A stretch of DNA of 64,000 bases from contig CAZDQF010000012.1 of NCBI GenBank assembly GCA_964507445.1, positions 92,747 through 156,746 on the forward strand. Reading direction: 5' to 3'. This DNA is from GCA-2683135 sp964507445 (GTDB lineage: Bacteria; Planctomycetota; GCA-002687715). The position numbers and the translations under genes are program-made. Numbering within the stretch: the stretch's first letter is position 1; every line of letters begins with the position of its first letter. Below are positions 43,292-50,274 of the stretch, piece by piece. A model generated the notes under the pieces. The model was not told where the DNA came from. It saw only the letters and a program-made list of their open reading frames with translations, and made no database searches.

Positions 43292-43327
43292 CGGCGTGAC
43301 TCTGTCGGTCAGAGCCGAAGACGCCGT
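43291..43327 (+). terminator. Nested hairpin after pyk
   Basis: ACGGCGT (43291-43297) pairs with ACGCCGT (43321-43327), and CTCTG (43300-43304) with CAGAG (43310-43314) inside it. It begins in the pyk stop codon. Only a short pyrimidine stretch follows. Confidence 0.45.
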
Positions 43328-43521
43328 GTCTTCCGCGTATGAGCTGGGTGTGGCGGAACAGGGGGAACCCGGCTTGTGACCCGTTCGTCGCTAAGTGCTG
43401 CCCCGGGCGTCCCTCACGGCATTGCGGCCCGGCTCGAGGAGCATCTTCCATGAGCATCCCGCCTGCCGTCCGGTTGCGCGGGACTGGAGCAGCGGGTCAA
43501 ATCGGACTCGGAGGATGTCAG

Positions 43522-44094
43522 ATGGAAACCACCTATTGGGCGCTCGCTGTCATGGGGACGACCGTGTTCGTCTTCAAGCTGGGCCTCATGTTTGTCGGGC
43601 TCGGTGATCAGGACCTGGGAGACACCGGGGACGTGGACGTGGCCGGCGACTTCGACGGCGATGGCGTCGTCGGGCACGGCGACCAGTCCACCATGGCGTT
43701 CATGGGCCTGTCGATCCAATCGGTCTCCACCTTCTTCATGGGCGCCGGCTGGATGGGGTTGGTGGCGATGAATCAATGGAGCCTGGACCCCATGGCCACG
43801 TCCCTGTGCGCGGCGGGCTTCGGCTTCTTCTGCGTGTTCCTGCTGGGCAAGATGTTGCAGCAGGCCATGCGCCTGGAGTCCTCCGGCACCCTGGACAATC
43901 GGAAGGCGTTGGGCAAGACCGGCAAGGTGTACGTCAGCATCAAGGCAGACCGGCCCGGTCAGGTCCAGCTGGAAGTCCAGGGACGCCTGGTGACCTTGGA
44001 GGCGCGGAGCGCGGACGGCGACCTGGACACCGGGACCACCATCCGGGTGAATGAGGTGGACTCCTCTGGTGTGCTCGTCGTCTCCGCTGTGTGA
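43522..44094 (+). CDS. YqiJ-like membrane protein with OB-fold, flotillin partner
   Basis: 190 residues from ATG 43522, preceded by GGAGGA 7 nt upstream; the open frame before it is not used. Two or three membrane segments (about residues 5-28, 68-90, 95-112) flank an acidic loop rich in Asp and Gly (near 30-52). The C-terminal 65 residues form an OB-fold of NfeD type (LGKTGKVYVSIKADRPGQV...VNEVDSSGVLVVS). Such proteins are encoded beside flotillin-like SPFH proteins (yqiJ-yqiK, nfeD-floA) and are thought to act with them in membrane organisation. The flotillin gene starts 42 bp downstream. Confidence 0.82.
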   Translation: METTYWALAVMGTTVFVFKLGLMFVGLGDQDLGDTGDVDVAGDFDGDGVVGHGDQSTMAFMGLSIQSVSTFFMGAGWMGLVAMNQWSLDPMATSLCAAGFGFFCVFLLGKMLQQAMRLESSGTLDNRKALGKTGKVYVSIKADRPGQVQLEVQGRLVTLEARSADGDLDTGTTIRVNEVDSSGVLVVSAV

Positions 44095-44136
44095 TTCGAG
44101 GGCAGTGACGCTGTCCGATACCTACGGAATGTGAAC

Positions 44137-45732
44137 ATGCTCTATTTGCTGCAGAACCCGCAGGCGTGGACGATCTGGGTTGTCCTCGCGCTCATCACCG
44201 TCTTCGTCGTTCTGTTCGTGGCGACGCGGTTCAAGCGGTGCCCCTCGAACAAGATCCTCGTCGTCTACGGCAAGGTCGGCGGCGGGCGCTCGGCCCGGTG
44301 CATCCACGGTGGCGGCGCGTTCATCCTGCCGCTGGTTCAGGACTACGACTACCTGGACCTGTCTCCGCGGACCATCGAGATCGACCTCATCGGCGCCCTG
44401 TCGAAGAAGAACATCCGGGTCAACGTGCCGTCCACGTTCACCGTCGGCATCTCCACTCAGGGGCCCATCATGCAGAACGCTGCTGAGAGACTCCTGGGTC
44501 TGGATGAGAAGGGCATCCGGAATCAGTGCCAGGACATCATCCTCGGTCAGATGCGCTTGGTTATCGCGACCCTCTCCATCGAGGAGATCAACCAGGATCG
44601 GGAGAAGTTCCTCGATTTGGTGAACATCAACGTAGGGACGGAGCTGCAGAAGATCGGCCTGGAGGTGATCAACGTGAACATCCGTGACATCACGGATGAG
44701 TCCCACTACATCGAGGCCATCGGAAAGAAGGCCGCGGCGGAGGCGGTCAACCAGGCGCGGATCGAGGTCGCGGAGGCGGAGCAGATGGGCGCCATCGGTG
44801 AGGCCCAGGCCGTGCGTCAGCGTGAGGTCCGGGTGGCCGAAGAGACCAGCGAGTCCTTGCAGGGTCAGAAGGGCGCGGAGCGTGACCAGCGGGTGGCCAT
44901 CGCCGCCATGGAAGCGGAGGCGGTGCAGGGCCAGACCCAGGCCAAGCGAGACCAGGACGTGGCCGTGGCCGCGTTCGACGCCGAGTCGGTGCAGGGTCAG
45001 AAGCAGGCGGAGCGTGATCAGCGTATCGCCGTGGCGGCGTTCGAGGCCGAGGCGGTGGGCGGGGAGAACACCTCCAAGGCTGAGATCGCCGCAGTGAACG
45101 CAGACCTGGCGGAGAGGGAGGCGGACGCCAAGCGTCGCGCTGACGTGGCCAGCGCCAACGCCATGCGGGACATCCTGGCGGCGGAGAAGGAGCGCGAGTT
45201 GGCGCGTCTCTCCAAGGAGCAGGTGGCGCAGGAGGAGATCGAGCGCCAGAAGATCGAGATCGCCGCGGATGCGGAGGCGGAGCAGATCCGTCGCGTCGCT
45301 CGCGGTGACGCGGATCGGATCCTGGCGCTGAAGAACGCGGAAGCCGCGGGACAGAAGGCGGTGCTCGACGCCAAGGCGGACGGTTACCGGAACCTGGTCG
45401 GCGCCTGCGGTGATCAGCCCGGGATGGCGCCCACCCTGCTGATGATCGAGAAGGTCACGGAGGTGGTGGCGGAGCAGGTGAAGGCGATCCAGAACCTGCA
45501 GATCGACAAGATCACGGTCTGGGACAGCGGCGCAGGGTCCAACGACGGGCGCGGCGGCACCGCCGGGTTCCTGTCGGGGCTCATGGGAGCCTTGCCGCCC
45601 ATGCAGGAGCTGGCGAGGCAGGCCGGGATCGAGCTGCCTGGCTACCTGGGCCGGATCAAGGAGGCGGAGCCCGCCGACGACCCGGAGCCGACGAGCCCTG
45701 AGGAGGAGCAGGAGGGGACCGCGTCCGCCTGA
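44137..45732 (+). CDS. Flotillin-like SPFH-domain protein (YqiK type)
   Basis: 531 residues. A membrane helix (residues 13-34) is followed by an SPFH domain (about 35-205; SNKILVVYGKVGGG, KNIRVNVPSTFTVGI, LEVINVNIRDITDE) and a long Ala/Glu/Gln coiled coil (about 210-420). The coiled coil includes three consecutive 22-residue repeats starting RDQ. The tail has a Gly-rich segment and an acidic end. Flotillins form oligomers on membrane microdomains. I used ATG 44137, because GGA lies 8 nt before it; GTG 44131 is the other choice. It converges with the VWA gene (28-bp gap). Confidence 0.9.
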   Translation: MLYLLQNPQAWTIWVVLALITVFVVLFVATRFKRCPSNKILVVYGKVGGGRSARCIHGGGAFILPLVQDYDYLDLSPRTIEIDLIGALSKKNIRVNVPSTFTVGISTQGPIMQNAAERLLGLDEKGIRNQCQDIILGQMRLVIATLSIEEINQDREKFLDLVNINVGTELQKIGLEVINVNIRDITDESHYIEAIGKKAAAEAVNQARIEVAEAEQMGAIGEAQAVRQREVRVAEETSESLQGQKGAERDQRVAIAAMEAEAVQGQTQAKRDQDVAVAAFDAESVQGQKQAERDQRIAVAAFEAEAVGGENTSKAEIAAVNADLAEREADAKRRADVASANAMRDILAAEKERELARLSKEQVAQEEIERQKIEIAADAEAEQIRRVARGDADRILALKNAEAAGQKAVLDAKADGYRNLVGACGDQPGMAPTLLMIEKVTEVVAEQVKAIQNLQIDKITVWDSGAGSNDGRGGTAGFLSGLMGALPPMQELARQAGIELPGYLGRIKEAEPADDPEPTSPEEEQEGTASA

Positions 45733-45760
45733 TGCTGCAGACCAAGGGGGCGCGGCTGGT

Positions 45761-46894
45761 TCAGAGCCGCGTCCGTCGGTTGCGCATGTAGTCCACGAAG
45801 ACGGTCTGGCCCAGGCCGTCCGTCCCGGTGAAGTAGGCGCGGCCGCGGCACAGGGCGCTCAACTCCTCTACGAACTTCACCAGCACCGGGTCCTGGGCCA
45901 CCATGAACGTGGTCACCTCGATCCCCGCTCGGCGACAGCTGAGGGCCTCGTCCAGGGTGCGGTTCCTGACCTCTTCATCAAGCCCGAACGGGTTCTTGTA
46001 GAGGCGCCCCTGCTTCCAGATACACGACGGCTTGCCGTCGGTGATCATGAAGATCTGTTTGTTGACGTTCTTCCTGGCGCCGAGGATCTCCTGGGCCAGC
46101 TTCAGACCCGCCTTCGTGTTGGTGTGGAACGGGCCGGCGTCGATGTAGGGGATCTGGTCGAGGGGGACATGGTGGGCGTCGTCCCCGAACAGGACCAGGT
46201 CCAGGGTGTCCTTGCGGAAGCGTGTGGTGATCAACTCCAGGAGCGCGAGGGCGACCTCCCTGGCCGGGGTCATGCGGTCTTCCCCATACAGGATCATGCT
46301 GTGGGACACGTCCAGCAGCAGCACCGTGGCGCAGCTGGTGTGGGCCTCCTGCTCCCGGATCTGCAGGTCATCCTCGGCGATGGACAGGGCCGCCGAGAGG
46401 GCGTGTCCACCCGCACCTCGCTCGGCGCAAGCCCTGGTGAGGGCGTTGCGCAGGGTGGGGGTCCAGGCGATGCGATCGAGCGGGTCGCCGAAGGCATAGG
46501 GCCTGGTGTCCTCGTTGACCTCGCCGTCCCCGCCGCCGTGCCCCGTACGATGTTCGCCGCTCCCCATGGCTTCGAACCCGGCGAAGATCCTCTCCAGGGC
46601 GCCCTCGCGCATGGCCCGCTCGCCCTTGCCCGACAGCCTCAGGCCTCCGGTCTCGCCGTCGGGCCTCACGTCTCCTCGCTTGCGCAGGTCCGCTTCGAAC
46701 TCCTGGATGCCGTAGTCTTCGTCGAACCACCCGTGGCGACGGCCCAGCCGGTCGAGCCAGTCGAGGCTGGTGGGGACGTCGCCGGCGGCGGCCACCAGGA
46801 TCTGGTTGAAGATCTCCAGCAGTTGACGGAACCGCTCATCGCGCCCGTGCCTCTTGGGGTCGAATCGTATGTATCGAAACGGCGGCGTGACCAT
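45761..46894 (-). CDS. VWA-domain protein, partner of a MoxR-type ATPase
   Basis: 377 residues. The C-terminal VWA domain (about 185-377) has the metal-ion site DVSHSM (about 196-201), a Thr/Asp in NTKAG and MITDGKPS. The N-terminal half is helical (FNQILVAAAGDVPTSLDWLDRL) and resembles the CoxE/ViaA-like layout of MoxR partners. The ATPase gene directly upstream overlaps by 1 nt (TGATG), so both are probably translated together. MoxR-VWA pairs act as chaperones in enzyme or complex assembly and stress adaptation; the client is unknown. ATG 46894 is preferred over TTG 46897. Confidence 0.88.
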   Translation of the reverse strand: MVTPPFRYIRFDPKRHGRDERFRQLLEIFNQILVAAAGDVPTSLDWLDRLGRRHGWFDEDYGIQEFEADLRKRGDVRPDGETGGLRLSGKGERAMREGALERIFAGFEAMGSGEHRTGHGGGDGEVNEDTRPYAFGDPLDRIAWTPTLRNALTRACAERGAGGHALSAALSIAEDDLQIREQEAHTSCATVLLLDVSHSMILYGEDRMTPAREVALALLELITTRFRKDTLDLVLFGDDAHHVPLDQIPYIDAGPFHTNTKAGLKLAQEILGARKNVNKQIFMITDGKPSCIWKQGRLYKNPFGLDEEVRNRTLDEALSCRRAGIEVTTFMVAQDPVLVKFVEELSALCRGRAYFTGTDGLGQTVFVDYMRNRRTRL

Positions 46895-48363
46895 CAATCA
46901 GGCGCCCCGTCGAAGTCCTCCCACATGCGCGACACCATGTCGGAGTAGCGCGCTCCGCGCTCCTGGTGCTCACGGGCCAGGGCCGAGTGTTGGTGCAGTC
47001 CTTCAAGCACCAATTCGCACCCCAGCAGCCGGGCCTCCGGCTCCAGGTCTGCGAGGTAACGGTCCACCAGGGCGCTCATGCCGGGGAGCGCCGCCAGCTC
47101 CGCCGTGGCGTCTTCCGCCGGACGGACGTCATCGCAGATGGCCTGGCCGCCGTCCTTGAAGTGCGCGGCGAGCTCTGCGTAGGGGGCGTCGTCTTCCTTG
47201 CCTTCCTTGAAGAAGTCCGGGAAGCGCCGATCGAATACGCTCTTCGCCGCCTGACCCACCAGATGCGCCGCGACCTTCTCCGGGCCTTCCCGCTCTCCCT
47301 CGAACACCAGCTCCACCTTGCCGCAGATGGCGGTGGTGCAACGGAAGAAGTCACTGAGCCTGATGTTCCCCGTGTCCTGGTTGTTGGCGAGGCAGCGGCG
47401 CTCCACGTTGCTCACCAGGGCTTCGGTCAGGGCGATGGTGAGACGCGCCGAGACACCGGACGCCTGATCGACCCACTCGGAGTCGCGCGCCACCCTGGCC
47501 ACCTCCTCCACCAGCTCTCGCGCCAACCCGGAGATGCGGACCGTGGGGCCGTCGCGCTGGGTCCAGGCCTCCTGGGAGGTGATGGCGATGCCATCCTCGA
47601 TGGACTGGGGGTAGTGGGTATGGATCTGTGCTGCGATCCGATCCCGCAACGGCGTGATGAGGTTGCCTCGCTTGGTGTAGTCCTCCGGGTTGGCGGAGAA
47701 CACCAGGAGCTGGTCCAGGGGAAAACGGACGGGGAAGCCCCGGATCTGCACGTCCCGTTCTTCCATGACGTTCAGCAGGGCCACCTGAATCCGAGGTGCC
47801 AGGTCCGGCAGCTCGTTGACCGCGAAGATGCCCCGGTTGCTCATGGGGATGATCCCGTAGGCGATGGCCTCCTGATCCAGCAGGGACTGCCCTCTGGAAG
47901 CGGCCTTGATGGGGTCGATGTCGCCGATGAGGTCGGCCATGGAGACGTCCGGGGTGGCCAGCTTCTCCTGGTAGCGGTCCTCCCGGGCCATCCAGGAGAT
48001 GGGCAGGTCGTCTCCCAACTCGGCGGCGAGCCTGCGGCCTTCCGGCGACACCGGGTCCAGCGGGTCATCTCTCAGCGGCGCGCGGGCGATGCATGGTACG
48101 GACTCGTCCAGGAACCCGCTCAACGCTCGCAGGAGCCGCGTCTTGGCCTGGCCTCGAAGCCCGAGGAGGATGAGGTCGTGACCCGCCAGCAGGGCGTTGA
48201 CGATGCCCGGGGTCACCGTGTCCTCGTATCCGACGATCCCGGGGAACAGCTCGGTCCCTTCCCGGAGACGCAGGAGGAGGTTCTCCCGGAGCTCCTGCTT
48301 CACCGTGCGGGTTCGGTAACCGGATGACTTGAGTTCGCCGAGGGTGGCAGGTTGCTGGGACAC
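46894..48363 (-). CDS. MoxR/ChlI-type AAA+ ATPase
   Basis: 489 residues, GTG start with AAGGAG 6 nt upstream. The Walker A loop is GLRGQAKT (residues 68-75). The Walker B region reads GIFAVNELPDL, with Asn-Glu rather than the usual Asp-Glu, which I associate with this magnesium-chelatase-like subgroup. Sensor and lid regions (LVFSANPEDYTKRG, LRDRIAAQIHTHYP) are typical. The C-terminal 200 residues are specific to this subgroup. It likely drives remodelling with the downstream VWA protein. It is divergent from the DUF1028 gene, with a 134-bp gap. Confidence 0.9.
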   Translation of the reverse strand: MSQQPATLGELKSSGYRTRTVKQELRENLLLRLREGTELFPGIVGYEDTVTPGIVNALLAGHDLILLGLRGQAKTRLLRALSGFLDESVPCIARAPLRDDPLDPVSPEGRRLAAELGDDLPISWMAREDRYQEKLATPDVSMADLIGDIDPIKAASRGQSLLDQEAIAYGIIPMSNRGIFAVNELPDLAPRIQVALLNVMEERDVQIRGFPVRFPLDQLLVFSANPEDYTKRGNLITPLRDRIAAQIHTHYPQSIEDGIAITSQEAWTQRDGPTVRISGLARELVEEVARVARDSEWVDQASGVSARLTIALTEALVSNVERRCLANNQDTGNIRLSDFFRCTTAICGKVELVFEGEREGPEKVAAHLVGQAAKSVFDRRFPDFFKEGKEDDAPYAELAAHFKDGGQAICDDVRPAEDATAELAALPGMSALVDRYLADLEPEARLLGCELVLEGLHQHSALAREHQERGARYSDMVSRMWEDFDGAPD

Positions 48364-48497
48364 GGCGGTCTCCTTGAAGCGGACATTCCAGGACGCCTCA
48401 GCTTAACGACCCTTGGCGAGATCCGGGAACCTGCGCGACAATCTCCTGGTTGGCGTCGGCTGCTTGTCGCCGAGCCGTGACCCATGGGAGAGTGCAG

Positions 48498-50024
48498 ATG
48501 AGATGTTCGTTGACTGTCCTGCTCTTGGTCGGCGTCTTGGCCGCCCCCGCCTCGGCGACCTGGTCCATCCTCATCGTGGACACGCGCACCGGCGAGCTTG
48601 CCGTTGGGAGCGCCACCTGTCTGACGGGGTTCAACCTGCGCACCATCACACCGGTTGTGTTGGTGGGGCGAGGCGCGGCCTGCGCCCAGGCACTGGTGAA
48701 CATCAGCAGCGTCGCCAACCGGCAGATCATCTGGAACATGCTGCAGAGCGGCGCCCCTCCCCAGGCCATCCTGGCAGCGCTGGCTGCGGCCGATCCGCAG
48801 CACGGATCACGCCAGTACGGGATCATCGACGCCACTGGCGGCAAGGTGACCTTCACCGGTGAGTCCACCTTCGCGTGGGCCGGAGGTGTCACCGGTTCCG
48901 TCGGCACCATCCACTACGCGATCCAGGGGAACATCCTCACCGGCGCGGCGGTGGTGTCGGCGGCCGAGCAAGCCGTGCTCAATACCCCGGGTGATCTGGC
49001 CGGGAAGCTCATGGCCGCCATGCAAGCGGCGCGGACACTCGGTGGCGACGGCAGGTGTTCCTGTTCTCCGGTCCAACCCACCGCCTGCGGTGCGCCCCCC
49101 GTCAGCTTCGCCAAGTCGGCGCACATCGGGTTCATGGTCGTGGCACGGCGAGGTGACACGGACGGTTCTTGTATCAGCCCTGCCGTCGGGTGCGCCTCCG
49201 GCAACTACTACATGACGCTGGACGTGGCCAATCAGAACGCCGCGGCGCCGGACCCGGTGGTGCAACTCCAGACGCAATTCAACGCGTGGCGCGGATCTCT
49301 CGTCGGTCGGCCGGATCACCACCTGTCCACCGTCACGGCAGACCCGCCGCAGCTGTGGGCGGACGGGGTCACCCAGTCCATGGTGACGGTGGTTCTGCGG
49401 GACTGGACCGGCGCGCCCCTGACCACGGGCGGCGCCAGCGTGGTGCCCTCCCTCGGTGCGGGCTCCACCGCCAGCGCGGTCCTCGGGCCGGTGACGGATC
49501 ACGGGGACGGCAGCTACTCGTTTCCGGTGACAGCGGGGAGCACCCCCGGGGACCTCCGGCTCCGGATCTCGGTCCATGATGGGGTGTCGCCAGTCCTGCT
49601 CGGCCCCGGCACCCTGATCCGCCAGCACACAGGCGCCCTTTGGGCTGACGGCGGCATCGTGTCCGCGGCGGACGGGCGCACCATCAGCTTCCAACTGGAC
49701 GCCGGTACCTCCTATGCCGGCCGCACCTACCTGCTGGGAGGCTCCCTGTCTGGCACCACGCCGGGTCTGCTGGTCACCCCGACCCTGACCGTGCCCCTCA
49801 ACCCGGACCCGTTTCTCACCGCCACCATCACCACGTTCCAGGGCTCAGGCCTGCTGTCCAACGCTCTGGGCACGCTGGATGCCAACGGGCAGGCTACGGC
49901 GTTGCTACAAGTCCAGCCAGGGCAGGCGGTTTCGCTCGCGGGGGTGCCCTCCGACTGGGCCTTCCTGACCCTCTCGCCGCCGGACATGGCGTCCAACCCG
50001 GTCCCGGTGCTGGTGGTTCCTTGA
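48498..50024 (+). CDS. Exported DUF1028 (Ntn-hydrolase-like) protein with shared C-terminal module
   Basis: 508 residues from ATG 48498, opening a signal peptide (MRCSLTVLLLVGVLAAPASA). The mature protein begins TWSILIVDTRTGELAVGSAT, the hallmark of the DUF1028 family (residues 21-270), which has an Ntn-hydrolase-like fold and no established substrate. Residues 275-385 look like an Ig-type domain (LSTVTADPPQLWADG). The last 120 residues are the clearest example here of the shared C-terminal module (LGTLDANGQATALLQVQPG). No typical ribosome site. The gene converges with the S8 protease. Confidence 0.86.
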   Translation: MRCSLTVLLLVGVLAAPASATWSILIVDTRTGELAVGSATCLTGFNLRTITPVVLVGRGAACAQALVNISSVANRQIIWNMLQSGAPPQAILAALAAADPQHGSRQYGIIDATGGKVTFTGESTFAWAGGVTGSVGTIHYAIQGNILTGAAVVSAAEQAVLNTPGDLAGKLMAAMQAARTLGGDGRCSCSPVQPTACGAPPVSFAKSAHIGFMVVARRGDTDGSCISPAVGCASGNYYMTLDVANQNAAAPDPVVQLQTQFNAWRGSLVGRPDHHLSTVTADPPQLWADGVTQSMVTVVLRDWTGAPLTTGGASVVPSLGAGSTASAVLGPVTDHGDGSYSFPVTAGSTPGDLRLRISVHDGVSPVLLGPGTLIRQHTGALWADGGIVSAADGRTISFQLDAGTSYAGRTYLLGGSLSGTTPGLLVTPTLTVPLNPDPFLTATITTFQGSGLLSNALGTLDANGQATALLQVQPGQAVSLAGVPSDWAFLTLSPPDMASNPVPVLVVP

Positions 50025-50062
50025 GATGGGAAGAGCAGCGGAGTCACCGTAAATACAGCCGA

Positions 50063-50110
50063 CCCCCACCCCCCCCCCCCCCCCCCCGGGGCGCCCACCC
50101 CCCCCCCCCC
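50063..50110. other. Long C homopolymers, probable sequence artefact
   Basis: Runs of C5, C19 (50069-50087) and C13 (50098-50110) are separated only by A, GGGGCG and similar. Nothing else in the window resembles it. It lies in the 250-bp gap between convergent genes and does not touch coding sequence. Confidence 0.7.
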
Positions 50111-50175
50111 ATGGTGGTGGAACCACGACCCGCACGCCCCGCAAAGGAAAGTTCCACCCCAAGAAGGTGGGAACT

Positions 50176-50219
50176 GGAGGAAACGAACAAGAAACTCGCT
50201 TTCTTTTCTCGTTTCCTCC
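50176..50219. terminator. Bidirectional hairpin terminator
   Basis: GGAGGAAACGA (50176-50186) pairs with TCGTTTCCTCC (50209-50219); inside, AAGAAA (50189-50194) pairs with TTTCTT (50200-50205). It lies between the convergent DUF1028 and S8 genes. The loop flanks are T-rich but no long U-tract follows. Confidence 0.6.
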
Positions 50220-50274
50220 CGGACTCACTTCGTTCGGGGCTGCTCGGTGAGAGCCGATTCTCGAAGAGACCGCA

